A DNA stretch of 64,000 bases, taken from contig JAZBRS010000029.1 in assembly GCA_037176725.1 (NCBI GenBank), positions 42,046,001-42,110,000 on the forward strand, in the 5' to 3' direction. Source of the DNA: Posidonia oceanica. Lineage: Eukaryota > Streptophyta > Magnoliopsida > Alismatales > Posidoniaceae. The first letter of the stretch is position 1. Every line of letters starts with the position of its first letter. Shown in pieces: positions 1 through 11,562 of this stretch. The notes under the pieces are model-generated. The model saw only the letters and a list, made by a program, of their open reading frames with translations. It had not been told where the DNA came from and did not search any database. The position numbers and the translations under genes are program-made.

Positions 1-1968
1 GATGGTAATCACAGTGCTTGCTCGCATCGTACCGCCATGGAAGAGGATTTGGTGGCAGGCGAGTTTCCGGGAGTCTCAGAAGTGACACAACCTGAGAAAA
101 GACGGCGCTTAGCGGTTCACCAAGTGGGGTGAAGTCGCTCTCAGTGCGGCGGCCTCGTCTCTGCTTAAGCTGTTGTCCTTGCTGAGCTAGTGTGACGTGA
201 TGCACCGGCTCAACGGTGGCAGTGTGTGCAGTGTGTGCAAAACTAAGTGCAGATGCAAACTGAGGTGAACCGGGCTGGTTCTCAACAGGGGGAAGCTCCG
301 CAGGAGAGCTGATGCAAGCGATGGTCGGCTTCTTGTGGTAGCGGACGTCGGAGTCATTGTTGCCTTTGTTGCTGCTATTGTTGTTGGCGGTAGCTTGCTC
401 TGCGAATGCAGCGAGCGCGGGGAAGTTTCCACTCTGCAACGATCTTTCCACGCAAGCGCCAGCCCGGATCAGCGATGCAAGGTTAGTGACAGGCTAGATG
501 CTAAGCAGTCTCCCAGTTACTGGTTGTGCTCCCCTGGTGATGATCTCAATAGACTCCTCCTCTGAGGATTTATTTTTGACCTGGGAGGCTTAGGTATGCC
601 AGCGACTGACATACTCCCCGAATGATTCGTGGACTCCTGCTTAAGAGCGACAAGATCCTCGTGCCTAGGGATCAAGTCAAGGTTGAAGGAAAATTGCTCC
701 AGGAACGCCTGGGAAAGGTCGCCCCAAGTCTTGATGGTAGCCATGTCAAGTGATACGAACCACTTGAGAGTAGGGCCCGTCAAACTTTTCTGGAACAAAC
801 GAATCAGCAACCTATCGTCATGCTGGAGCTGGACGAGGTCGCTGTAGTACACCTTCAAGTGTGCGATTGGGAAGCCTCTACCGTTGTATTTTTCAAATTC
901 TGAGATTTTGAATTTCGGTGGGAGTGTCGCCTCTGGAAAGTAGCAGAGGTCCCGGAATTGGTAGGGCTGGCGGTCCGTGCCTTGCACTTGACGAAGTGCT
1001 CTCTCTAGATCACCCATCCTGGTAAGGAAGGCGTCTGAGGTTACTGCCATCGAGACTGGTGCAGCTAGGGCAGGTGCCGCGTATGCTGTGTGGATCGTGC
1101 GAAAGCGCTCCTCCAGATCCACCATCATGCTACCTGGTGACGTAGCGCGAGGGCCAGCATACCAGTGCGAGGGTGCAAAGTGCGGTGATATGTATGTAGG
1201 AGCCTAAATATTCTGATGCAAAGGAGGTGAGTAAAAGGCATGCTGTGCTGTGTATTGTGCAGTGCGTGGGAGCAGCAGCTGTTGCACTGGCACGGTGCCA
1301 GGCAACGAGCCTGAGGGGTGCTGTGCTCCAACCAGCCCGAAGGACTGATCACCAGGTGGCGGAGTTGCATGCTGTGCAGGTGCAGGAGGCCGATAAGACG
1401 CCTCCATCGCCGAAGCTGTGAGGAGCTGGGGCGGTGGTAAGGGCAGAAGTGCAGTGTGGTGAGCCTGCAAAACTACAGAGGGTTGCACCAGAACCTCAGG
1501 GGTCAGAGGAGGAGGAAGCGAAGAAGCAGGGCCAAGCAAAAGAGCCATGCCTCGCAACCTCTAGGCCATAGCCATCAGATGCTGCGCTTGCATGGCAGTG
1601 GGCTCATTGGCCGACGAGCCGAGATGCAAAGGTATAGCTGCTGAAGGGGGCACGAAAGCAAAAGAGCTGAGAGGGACGGACCCTACAACAGAAGTAGCCG
1701 CAGCCGGCTGAGTTCTTGAAACAGGAAAGCCCGAGGAAGGGGCAGGAGGCGGGGTATCCAGAGCCCGAGTGGCAGTCACCGCGACAGATTCCGTGACGGG
1801 CTCCAGACCGGCTAGGACCTGTGGTTCCCCCGTGGTATGCAGAGGATCGTCATGCAACTGGAAATGGAATGCATGGAAAGAAGGGGAAGTTGCAGCAATA
1901 GGAGGGACCGAAGTCGAAAATTCCTCTGGTGCAATAGAAGCAAGAGGCCCGCTGGCACGCTGGGCCAT
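1..1968 (-). pseudogene. gag: Tat-1 gag, broken and cut by the window edge
   Basis: This is the structural Gag protein of a Ty3/gypsy Tat-lineage element, which would form the cytoplasmic virus-like particle. The start ATG at 1968 is chosen because the proteins of Tat-2 (41572) and Tat-3 (18305) start with the same Met-Ala-Gln. A Pro/Ala-rich N-terminal part is followed, at about 1128-600, by the conserved gag core with the segments KYNGRGFPIAHLK and RLFQKSLTGPTLKWF. The reading frame is interrupted near 1560 by TAG where the Tat-2 copy has Gln (LMALAQRL), and it changes frame near 600 and 400. The last 500 bases still match the gag C-terminal part of Tat-3. Its leader, PBS and LTR follow to the right in the expected order for a minus-strand element. 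Identification as gag is firm; the frame breaks make it non-functional as written. Confidence 0.85.
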
Positions 1969-3472
1969 AGTTAATCGCAAGCGGGCAAGGACAGGGCTGC
2001 GGCGAAAAGAAGGCGCACGAGTCCTAAGGCGAGCTATCATCAAAGACGACGAATAGCCCGGAAAAAGAGGGGGACCACGGGGAGCTGCCCGGGACAGAGA
2101 CGCTTGAGCTCCTACTGAGGACCTCGCACCTACCTGCAGACAGGCGAAGCAAATCAGGTTAGCACCTGAACAAAATGCAAGTGGTTAGGGTGATATGAAT
2201 GGCATACAATGCAAATGAATGTCCTAGTATGCACTCTCTCACCATGCATGTCTTGAGTAGATGACCTACTAGGACGCCCTCATGGGTAATGGGTTTATGT
2301 AGACTCCAGGTCAGAAAGTAAGGCTCCCGCCTAGACCCTAGCCAGAGCTCAGGTACAACGGGTGGTGCGTTAGTGGCCTTGACCCTACCGAAGTATGGGT
2401 TGTACCCTCTAGTAGCACCGACGCGACCCCTGACAAGGGGGGATAGACCGACCAGCTCGTCTTGTGCCAAAGCAACCGAACGAGAGACCGGGACTGCCCA
2501 TCTCGGACTGTGGGTAGACTCAGAAGAGAGGATGCATGCTTTCTAGTATGAGTCAATCATGCAAATGCTTTAGAGCGTTTTACTTGCGTTTTATTTAACC
2601 AAAGGGGAAAATTACAAGTTTTGGCTCTAGTTGTGCTTAGAAGTTATTGCTTGGCTTTATTGTTGCTTTTAAATTAAGCCAGAGGGGAGCAAGCATGTTT
2701 CTAATATCCTAACTTGGCAAAAGCATGAAGGGGAGAGAAACAAGAAGTCATGGCATGCAAGCAGTCACACAGCAAGGCAAAAAGCATGGGCATAGCATGT
2801 GCAAGTGTTGTGGACATGATAGTGAAACGAAAACACTTATCATATCAAAATGCAAGTATGCATGGCATGTGCATGTGCAATGGCATAGCAAGTGTGTGAA
2901 ATAAAGCAATTACCACTCAAAAGGCATGCATAGTGCGCCAAGCATATATTTAGGCATGTAATGCGAGAAAATAAAGCAATGCAAGCAATCATGGCATAAA
3001 GCAAGTAAACAAACAGGCAAGCAAGCAAACAAGCAAGGCATGCAAAGGCACAAGGCAAGCAAAAAAATGCAAAATGCAAGCGACGAGAAAGCCAGAAGCG
3101 AAAGTCGGAGCCTAGAATCCCTAGCGGAGTATCCGCCGGAGATTTTGACTTCCCTAGTGGAGTTGCCACTGTGCGACTCGCTGGGAATCGGCACAGGCAA
3201 GCAAGCAAACAAACAAGGCATGCAAAAGCACAAGGCAAGCAAAGATGCAAAATGCAAGCGGCGAGAATGCTAGAAGCGAAAGTTGGAGCCTAGAATCCCT
3301 AGCAGAGTATCTACTGGAGATTCTGACTTCCCCAGCGGAGTCGCCACTGTGCGACTCGCTGGGAATCGACATAGGCAAGCAAGCAAACAGACAAGGCATG
3401 CAAAAGCACAAGGCAAGCAAAGATGCAAAATGCAAGCGGCTAGAATGCCAGAAGCGAAAGCCGGAGCACAGC
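1969..3472 (-). other. Tat-1 untranslated leader between PBS and gag
   Basis: This is a 1.5-kb leader without a convincing ORF. Positions about 2190-2560 hold a conserved leader block (traffic of short words such as GACAAGGGGGGATAGACCGA) that returns in the Tat-3 leader at about 17850-18080 on plus and in the Tat-7 leader at about 60430-60720 on minus. Sharing between different elements suggests a retained role, for example packaging or dimerisation of the RNA; that role is inference. The segment 2700-3020 is rich in GCATG words. Confidence 0.7.
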
Positions 3473-3490
3473 TCCCCAGCGGAGTTGCCA
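3017..3490 (-). repeat. 178-bp tandem repeat, about 2.6 copies, each with a PBS-like site
   Basis: Copies begin near 3017, 3195 and 3373 (period 178 bp). Each contains a close copy of the primer binding site, at 3151-3168, 3329-3346 and 3473-3490. The last copy is shortened (144 bp between the last two sites) and directly abuts the LTR. The unit is not a multiple of three and I read the ORFs across it as chance. Confidence 0.85.
3473..3490 (-). other. Primer binding site of Tat-1
   Basis: On the minus strand the LTR end TACA is followed by one base and then TGGCAACTCCGCTGGGGA, a variant of the TGGCGACTC-type PBS seen in Tat-3 and Tat-7. I associate this class with priming by a tRNA-Arg in Tat/Ogre elements; that tRNA assignment is from memory of the family and not shown here. 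Confidence 0.75.
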
Positions 3491-3491
3491 C

Positions 3492-6400
3492 TGTAGTAAT
3501 CGTGAAATTCAGATCATCCATGCACAATGCCAAAGCTCGCGTGCATCGATCAGAAATAGGTTCACTATATACGGTTGGATCCGAGGAAGGAAACTCTACT
3601 CGGAAACGCTGGTAAAAAGGGGAAAAAGAAAAGATAAGACAAATCAGAGTCACCACCATGTCTATTAAGTCGGGAGACAAGGAAAACCGGGGAAATGCAT
3701 GAAAGACATGCAAAACCATGCAAAAAGGATGCGATGCTATGCAATGCTATGCTATGCTATGTTATGCTATGACTCGTGCCTAGGATGAGGGCATAATGGT
3801 CATTGCAGGCCAAGTGAAAGGGCAATGACTCCTATTACGCACGGGGAAGGTGTTAGGCACCCCCGATACATCCAAGAATCGGTCTTTCTTAGGCTATCTC
3901 GCTCGCATATGTAGGAAGATGCATGCTTTGAATGCCTAAATGCCTTGAGTGCCTAATTACATACTCAAATGTATGCTCTAAGTGCTAAGATGCGTGTAGG
4001 GAATTAAACGTGCAATCTATGTGCTCAGCAGTGCTGCAAGTGTTCCGAACGGGCAAGCCCAGGTTCGTAAGAACTCCTAGGCAGTAAGCATCATTGCCTT
4101 AAATGCAAATACAGGCGATAAAATAAAACAGCGGTGAAAATCATGCAATGCGAAGCGACATGCAAAGGAAAGCGAATGCAGGGGCAGAAAACAGTGCAAT
4201 GCAAGTGACATGCAAAGGAAAACGAAAGCAGGGATAGAAAACGATGCAATGCAAGCATGCGATAAGCAAAAGAAGCAAAGCAGGGGCGACAAAGCCTAAT
4301 CTACATGCACGAGAAAGCGGATCGCGAAAACGATGCATGCAATGCAAATGATAAGGCAATGAGTGCTATGCAGTGATTCAGATGGGCTTATCCTGAGGAT
4401 AAGAGGCCTGATCTGAAATAACTTTGGTTAGAATGAAAGATCATTCAACCAAAAAGACCTGGATAGTTAGATCGTGAAGATCCAATGGTCCGATCAAAAG
4501 TTATTCAGGAATCAAGTCAGATGGCTCAAGGGCCAGAAAAAGTGGACTAAGTAAGGGTCTAAGTGTAAAATGCCCCTATGTGTGTGCAATGCAGGGTGTC
4601 CTATGTGCAATGAAGCTAAGGATGCTCAAAAGTATGCAAGGGTGCAATATGCATTGATATAGGGATGTAATGCATGCAAGAATGCAAATGTAGGGACCTA
4701 TGTGCAATTAAAACAAATACAGGGGCCTATGTGCAAAAACATGGCAAAATACAATGCAACAGGATAAATGCATGCAAAAATATAATGCAGCAATGCAATA
4801 GGCAAGCAATGGCAGAATGCAGCATTAATTAAAAGATGCATGCAATAATGCAAGGAATGGACCTACATGCAGTTTTGAAAACATGTGGGACCTAAGTGCA
4901 ATTCAAAGCAGGCAAGCAGACAACAGTGGGTTTTAGGACTAACATGCAATTAGACCTAATTGTTGAATTTAAAATGCAAAGCAGGATGCAAGCATGAAGA
5001 AACTAGGCATAAGGACCTACATGTAATTTTGAAAACATGCAAGGTTTAAAATGCAAAGCTAAATAGGCAACAGTTTCAAAACATGGATTGACATGCAATT
5101 TAGAAAACTGTTGGGCATTTAAAGCAATGTAATATGATTAAAATTGCAAATTAAATGATGCATGCATGCAAAATGGACTTAAATGCAATAAACACAAGTC
5201 ACAGGACTTTATTGCAATGTAATAAAGTTTAGAATTGCATTTAAATAGCAGTTGGAAGCAAACTGGACCTAAATGCAATAATGCAAACTTGCTGGACTTT
5301 ATTACAATGTAATAATGTTTGAAATTGCATAATTAAATCTCAGTTTAAAAGTAAACAGGACTTAAATGCAATAATTAGAACTTGCAGGACTTTATTGCAA
5401 TATAATAAAGTTTAAAATTCACATTTAAATCACAGTTGAAATTGAACTGGACCTAAATGCAAAAATTAAAACCCAGAGGGCTTTATTACAATGTAGTAAG
5501 GTTAAAAATCACATTTAAATCACAGATGGCATGTGACTGGACCTAAATACAATTATTAAAACATGCAGTAGTTTAATACAATGCAATATAGTTATAAATG
5601 CAGATTAAATGCTTTTCAATTGAAAAAGACCTAAATGCAAACATAAAGAAACATAAGGGCCTTAATGCAATGCATGAAACAAAAATAAAATCAAAGCATT
5701 TAACTTAAGTTGCTACAGTGCTACAGTAGCCCTCGAGCTACTGCAGCACTGCGCCGAAAAAGAAGGGGTTGCGGTGGCGATCCGGCAGGTGGGAGGCGGC
5801 GCGGAGGTGACCGGGAGCTGGAGACGGCGAATCGGAGTGCAACGGTGGTCTCAGTAGTGCGAGACGGTGCCGGAGTCGCTCTACTGACCTCGGAGGATTT
5901 CTACAGAAGCTACTGGAGGTGGAGCGGGCGCTGGAGGCTGCGGCAGCGCAAGGGCAGAGCGGGGCTGAGCTGCTGGAGGTCTAGCGGTGCTAGGGGTGCA
6001 GTTGGCTGGAGCGGAGCTGGCCGGGAGCGCGGCGGAGCTGCAGGTCATCACCGGAGAAGAAGACTGTAGCGGCGGAGCTCGGATTGTGCGCTGAAGCTCG
6101 AAACCTACTTCTAACTATCTAGAAAGCAAGGTAGGCATGCAAGGAACTCAAATATAGGGTCTGTTACCTGCGGCGATGGCCAGAGTGTGCTGCTGACCTC
6201 GGTTGGGTGCGGCTATGCGGCGATGGCTTGCGGAGGCACGCGAGGGACCGGGAGGTCTGTAGCGAAGTCCGGGCGAGTTCAGGTGCGCCGAGGATGCTCC
6301 AGATGCGCCCAGAAGTGGATTGTGTTGCCTAGAGAAGAAATGCGGATTTTGGGTGCTCACTACAGATTTTTGCTCTCCTTTGTGCTGTGTCTCTCTCTCG

Positions 6401-7340
6401 AGCTCGGGGCTCTCTCTCTAGGATCGTGGAGGTCTCAGGGAGATGGAGGAGGTGCTGGATGGGTGCGTGGGAGGCTGTGGGTGGCGAATTGTGGTGGAGT
6501 TGGGTTGTACGGGCAGGGGGGAAGAAGTTGGGTTTCTGGGCTCGGTTGCTGCTGCTACTGCTGTGCGTGGGGAGATTGGAAATGAATTGCTAAATGCTGC
6601 CCCCTCTGGAATGGATGAGAAGGGATTGGTTTTACGGAGGAAAAGCCACTGAAAGGTTGAGTGTGGGGGTGCTGTTTTGTAGAGAGTTAGGCCGAGGGGA
6701 GGGCTACTGATTGGTTGCTGGTGAGCGGGAAAGAAGGAGGAGGAGTTAGTGGTGGATGGGAGGTTGAGTTAGTGTGGAGAATGGAGGTGGAGGGCTGTGC
6801 ATGGGGGGTGTTATTGCTAGAGGGAGGCCTCTGCAGAAGTTGAAGGTGGACGGAAAAAAAGAAGAAGAAAGGGAGGAAGGGTCGGGCTTGGCTATGGGCT
6901 GAGGAAGAAAAGAAGAAAAAAGAAAAAAGGGAAGTGGGCCGGGCCTGGAAAAAGGAGGAACAAGGGAAAAGAAAAAGAAGAGAAGTGGGCCGGGCTTAGG
7001 TGGAAAAAGAAAGGGAAGAAGGCTGGAGTGGGCTGGGCTTGGAAGAAAGGAGGAAAAAAAAAGAAAGAAAAGGAGAAGGGAAAAAGGAAGAAGAAGAAGA
7101 AGAAGAAGAAAAAGAAGAAAAGAGAAGAAGAAAAGAAAGAAGGTTTGGGCTTGGACTTGTGCATACATGGGTGTGACCTGGGGTTTCTAGGGTTTTGCTA
7201 GGGTTTAGGTGAGTGCAAACCTAGGGTTTTTTCTAGGGTTTAGATGTGGTTTTGGGTTTGAAAATGGGTGCTGTTTTTGGTTTGGTTTTAGGATTTCAGA
7301 GAGAACCACCAATTTGGCCTGTCAAAATGGGGTGTCTACA
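3492..7340 (-). mobile_element. LTR of Tat-1 (3,849 bp)
   Basis: On the minus strand it starts TGTAGACACCCC at 7340 and ends ATTACTACA at 3492, giving the usual TG...CA ends. Order from its 5' end: telomere-like CCCTA words (about 7260-7180), a homopurine/homopyrimidine tract (about 7150-6840), a GC-rich exon-like block (about 6500-5700) with a splice donor CAG|GTAACAG at 6167, a degenerate repeat of GTCC words with GCATTT (about 5700-4550), the conserved Tat block GGGGGTGCCTAACACC (about 3860-3840) and a conserved 3' end. The same order is present in the solo LTRs at 35526-40553 and 53689-59830. Unusually it has a polypurine tract on its 5' side and a PBS on its 3' side, so it joins two internal regions. 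Confidence 0.85.
6843..7150 (-). repeat. Purine-rich low-complexity tract with GAA run
   Basis: On plus this is almost only A and G, with a (GAA)n run near 7088-7150. On minus it opens long frames of Phe, Ser and Leu that I do not regard as genes. The other large LTRs hold a comparable pyrimidine/A-rich tract at the same relative place. Confidence 0.85.
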
Positions 7341-7356
7341 GATGCCCCTCCCTGAG
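7341..7356 (-). other. Polypurine tract next to the LTR at 3492-7340
   Basis: The minus strand reads CTCAGGGAGGGGCATC directly before the LTR start. The Tat-3 3' LTR is preceded by nearly the same word (24287-24299), which identifies it as a plus-strand priming site at an element 3' end. Confidence 0.8.
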
Positions 7357-8004
7357 CAAGGTCAAGCGAAGCGAGACTGTGGCTCAGGATTGACAAGACA
7401 CCCCACCTGACACCGATGAGAGCCAGATGTTGCTGTAGGCGTGAGTCACTTATCCGGTGGATGCACCGAAAATCATGACTCGTTGCCACAATGCGAATGC
7501 AAATGCAGATGCTAAAGAAAAAACTGGTGTGCGATGCTAATGCTGATGTTGAACCAATATGTACTAGTGCATGTGCGGATGCTGTGCATGAGGAGATGCT
7601 GTGCTGATGCATGCTAATGTGAAGTGATGCTAATGCAGCTATCTAACATGGGATGTAGGTGTAGTGCTATGCGATGCATGCTGGTGCGATGTGATGCAAG
7701 GAAAAGCAGAAAGTGCTATGATGCAACGCGACAAGTTGGCTGCTAGTCCAAACTTGCTCAAAAGCGGCTCTAGACAAGACTAACGCGCTTGCCGTCCACG
7801 ACGCCAGACATTTTAGTAGATGTCATCCGAGCAGTTAGGACTGCTGGCCCGGAGGAGCAAAGGGGCACGACACCAAAGGCAGCGAAAAAAAAATGCCCCC
7901 AGCATCAGGAAAGGATGCTAGACAGTTTGACGGTTGTCGACCAAGCAGTTAGGGTTGCCAGCCCGAATGCAGGGAGTGATACCACAGGGCAGCAAAAAAG
8001 ATGT

Positions 8005-8030
8005 CCCTGGTATCAGGGCTGATACCAGGG
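8005..8030. repeat. Perfect 12-bp inverted repeat, 2-bp spacer
   Basis: CCCTGGTATCAG at 8005-8016 and CTGATACCAGGG at 8019-8030 are exact reverse complements. Related imperfect stems (CCAGGGG...CCCCTGG, GATACC...GGTATC) occur in the Tat-3 3' region near 22665-22740 and 22960-23010. Confidence 0.9.
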
Positions 8031-8140
8031 TACAGTTGAAGCACCCTTGGCATCGAAAAGCGAAGGATATAGATAAAACTAACGCGTTTGTCAAACGAGT
8101 AGTTGGGGCTACCAGCCCGAGCAGAAAAAAGGATAGTGGG

Positions 8141-9518
8141 CAGAATGGCGAGTTTGTCAACTGAGACGCATGTCGGTAACAAAACGCAGAGTAGGATAGC
8201 GAGTTTGTCAATCGAGACCCAAGTTGGTGACAAAACGTGGAGCTATAAAGCAAGTTGTCAATCGAGAAGCAAGTCGACGACAAAATGTGGAGCTGGAGAG
8301 CAAGTTGCCAACCGAGAAGCAAGTCGACGACAAAACGCGGAGCTGGAGAGCGAGTTGTCAACCGAGAAGGAAGTCGGTGACAAAATGCGGAGCTGGAAAG
8401 CGAGTTGCCAACTGAGAAGCAAGTCAGCGACAAAATGCGGAGCTGGAGAGCGAGTTGGCAACTGAGAAGCAAGTCAGTGACAAAATGCAGAGCTGGAAAG
8501 CGAGTTGTCAACCGAGAAGCAAGCTGGTGACAAAACGCGGAGCAGGAGGCGAGTTTGTCAATCGAGAAGCAAGTCGGCGACAAAATACGGAGCAGGAGGC
8601 GAGTTTGTCAACCGAGACGCAAACCGGTGACAAAACGCAGAGCAGGAGGCGCGTTTGTCAACCGAGACGCAAGTCGGTGACAAAATGCGGAGCCGGAAAG
8701 TGAGTTGCCAACCGAGAAGCAAGTCGACGACAAAGTGCGGAGCTGGAAAGCGAGTTGTCAACCGAGAAGCAAGCCGGTGACAAAACGCGGAGCTAGAAAG
8801 CGAGTTGCCAAACGAGAAGCAAGTTGGCGACAAAACACAGAGCCAGAAAGCGATTTGTCAACCGAGAAGCAAGTCGGCGACAAAATGCGGAGCTGGAAAG
8901 CGAGTTGCCAACCGAGAAGCAAGTCGGCGACAAAACACGGAGCTGGAAAGCGAGTTGTCAATCGAGAAGCATGTCGGCGACAAAACGCGGAGCTGCAAAG
9001 CGAGTTGCCAACCGAGAAGCAAGTCGGTGACAAAACGCAGAGCTGGAGAGCGAGTTGTCAACGGAGAAGAGAGTCGGCGACAAAACACAGAGCTGGAAAG
9101 CGAGTTGCCAACCGAGAAGCAAGTCGGCGACAAACGCGGAGCTAGAGAGCGAGTTGCCAACCGAGAAGCAAGTCGGTGACAAAACGCAGAGCTGGACAGC
9201 GAGTTGCCAATCGAGAAGCAAGTCAGCAACCAAACATAGAGCTGGAAAGCAAGTTGCCAACCGAGAAGCATGTCGACGACAAAACGCAGAGCTGGAAAGC
9301 GAGTTGTCAACCGAGAAGCATGTCGGTGACAAAACGCGGAGCTGGAGAGCGAGTTGTCAATCGAGAAGCAAGTCGGTGACAAAACGCGGAGCTGGAGAGC
9401 GAGTTGCCAATCGAGAAGCAAGTCGGTGACAAAACATGGAGCTGGAAAGCGAGTTGTCAACCGAGAAGCATGTCGGCGACAAAATGCGGAGCTGGAAAGC
9501 GAGTTGTCAACCAAGAAG
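8141..9518 (-). repeat. 50-bp tandem array, about 27 copies
   Basis: A unit starting CGAGTTGCCAACCGAG and ending GAGCTGGAAAG repeats with a period of exactly 50 bp over most of the stretch, with short indels near 8160-8700. Since 50 is not divisible by three, all frames stay open and the many overlapping ORFs are products of the repeat. The unit holds the small palindrome GTTGNCAAC. It grades into the hairpin units at 7780-8160. Confidence 0.92.
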
Positions 9519-10186
9519 CAATAGAGACTCCACTCCCGACTACTCCGAACAGCATGCTGTCACATACGTCAAACCTCCCGCAGAGCCTGCCTATGCAGCG
9601 AGTCAGCCAGACTCTTTTCTGCTAGAGTACGCACATAGTCTTGCACACATTGCCATTGTCGAGCCCGTGCATCACGTCACACCAGCTCGGTAAGGACTCC
9701 AACTAGGGCAAAGACGACCTCGTCGGCCTGAGTGTGATTACACCCCTCTGCCCGAACCACTGAGCGTCATCTTCCCTCAAGTTGAGTCACTCCTGAGACT
9801 TGTGGCTGTCCGTCCGTCACCGAATCCCCTTCCATGGTGGCATAACACGGATCAATCTACAGCTTCCATCGAGCCACGGGGCACTCGATGGATGACTGCC
9901 TCACTTTATGGGATGCCATTCAGCACCTGATCGATCGAAAGATCTTCAACATTGCCGTGCAGGAGGCATCACCTACACCGGCACCTGCACATATACTTGC
10001 ACCAGCACTCGCACACCCTAGTATAGCCGGCCCTCCCTCTTCCGAGCCTGCAGGCTTCGAAGATGTCGGAACCTCAGGGGTCTTCTCCCTCACTCCAGCC
10101 TTCTCTGAGTCGAGCTCCGCCCCGGTGGATCCTTCCGATCCCATCAGCGCAATCTCCTCTTTTCGCCCTTCCTAGTTCACCTGGGG
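9519..10186 (+). pseudogene. gag: Inverted C-terminal gag fragment
   Basis: The plus strand here matches Tat-3 gag from about 19905 to 20560, including PRRPECDYTPLPEPLSVI, the His/Cys-type segment near FHRATGHSMDDC and the Pro/Ala-rich tail. It lies in the opposite direction to Tat-1 and to the Tat-2 pol. One Gln codon of the Tat-3 copy (ARQGL) is TAA here near 9690, and a base is missing near 9860. The frame continues into a segment (GDARRHNGRIDNEPDR) that also has a counterpart in Tat-3 at 20568-20630, so the fusion with the following ORF may be old rather than a random break. Confidence 0.75.
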
Positions 10187-10942
10187 GATGCTCGAAGACA
10201 CAACGGCAGAATCGACAACGAGCCCGATCGTGGCACCATCCAGGCCAGGAGCGTCTGCAGCTGGTTTACCATCCAGGAGGTCACCCAGGAGGAGTACGCA
10301 GACTGGTTTGAGTGGGTGGGCCGACCACATCTGTTCCAAGAGGATCTCCGAGCGGAGTAGTATCAAATGTGGTTCGCCATGGACTAGGCGCAGGTAAACT
10401 TCTTCGCAACTGCCATGATATTGCAACTACTGTGTTAAATTCTGATCTCGAACTAATGAACTCATTTCAGGGCTTTGTGGAGCGACTGAACGATTTCTAC
10501 AGCAAAATGGAGGCAGTGCAGGTAAGTCAGCCACAATCTGGTCTGTTTAAGTTTACACATTTGCAATATTCTGCCCTGACATTCTGATTCATTTTGTACA
10601 GGCAAGGTGAGGACAGCTGCTTCTGGAGGTATAAGTTTAAGTTAAAACTTAAGTTAAACTCAGATATAATTGTTATTAACTACTTTAGTGTTTGCTTTTC
10701 AGAGTGGCGATCCCCGGCCTGCCATCAACACGGGGTCAAGCGACGAGTTCTCTATCGACTTCGACCTAGAGGACGTCTCTGATGCCGAGACTCCAGCGGG
10801 GGAGAGTAGCGTGGGATCGAGCCTTTCGCAGTGTCAAGCTACTTTTGCCAAGCTCGCTAGGAGGCTGCACAAAAATAAGGACCGTGAGACTCTATAGGAC
10901 ATCCAGGCCGGCTCGCACTCTGACACCACAGAGGATGATTAG
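10187..10942 (+). pseudogene. Intron-containing ORF of unknown function, antisense to Tat-2
   Basis: I do not recognise this protein. The coding pattern is clear: exon 1 to 10393 (core EEYADWFEWVGRPHLF), intron 10394-10470 (GT-AG), exon 2 10471-10521 (GFVERLNDFYSKMEAVQ), intron 10522-10601, a short exon near 10602-10628, an intron ending at 10702, and a last exon 10703-10942 that is acidic and Ser-rich (SGDPRPAINTGSSDEFSIDF). All joins keep phase 0. Stops inside the frame are TAG near 10358 and 10384, TAG at about 10896 and one TGA in exon 3; three of the four sit where Gln would be natural. It lies just downstream of the gag fragment and upstream of the DUF7745-like ORF, all on plus. Extra, often antisense ORFs are a known feature of the Tat lineage; membership in that group is inference. 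Confidence 0.5.
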
Positions 10943-11562
10943 CTGCTCGTCGTCCTATGATTTTCCAAGTTATTTGACATAGTTCCATTGTACTGTTATG
11001 CTTTTCAAGTTTGTAATACTGACTGGATTACTGAACTGAAATTGCCCATGGGGCCCTAGAATGTCAAATCATATGTATTTCTGTCAGTACTATGTGTATG
11101 TGGATGCAATGTTTTGGGAATGGCCCATTTTGCAGGTATCTCGGAGCCTTGCATCATTTGGCGACTTAAGTTAACTTACAGCAGAATCTAGAAAAATCCC
11201 TGTTAAAAACGCGAGACCAATACGCAGGACCCCGACGCGAGAGTCATTTGTTCAGTGTCAGAACACGTGATCTGCACACCTAGGGTTGCTATATCCTTGT
11301 CTCTTCTGCCTGTGAGAGCGCCTATATCTCCTCCTTGGACCTTGTAGTTGCTTCCTCTTCCACCTCCCTCGAAATGGTGGGTTCCATTGGCCTTTTTTTG
11401 GCTCCATGGTCGATCGGCTGTGCCATTGCTGCCACTGGCAGTGGGGGATCCTTGTTGGGCCAGCGAGGCTTCTATCCAGCCTCCTCCCCGTTTTCTTTGT
11501 TTCTGAAGGTCTGGATTGCTGTGCTGATCTTTTGCCTTTGATTTGTGTAGAGTTTCCCCACT
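10943..11562. other. Non-coding stretch between the two antisense ORFs
   Basis: I see no gene. Positions about 11207-11252 hold three spaced copies of a CGCGAGA-like word, the same kind of cassette that the Tat-7 LTR carries at 61868, 62090 and 63473. Confidence 0.5.

Larger units (their letters stand above)
7357..9518 (-). other. 3' non-coding region of Tat-2 with hairpin repeats
   Basis: Read on minus, this region matches the 3' non-coding part of Tat-3 (20937-24286): units with GGGCTGG...AGCCC and a following small stem near 8120-7780, a block with CATGACTCGTTGCC-like sequence near 7470, then the polypurine tract. The 50-bp array at 8141-9518 is its largest part. I see no gene. It should belong to the element whose body lies to the right, but at 9519 the sequence switches to an inverted gag segment. 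Confidence 0.65.

Noticed and set aside
6746..7168. Phe/Ser/Leu-rich ORFs that look like membrane proteins
   Set aside because: They are translations of a homopurine low-complexity tract on its other strand.
8141..9518. Many overlapping ORFs of 60-220 codons on both strands in the 50-bp array
   Set aside because: The period is not a multiple of three, so every frame repeats the same words; there is no codon bias, start context or homology.
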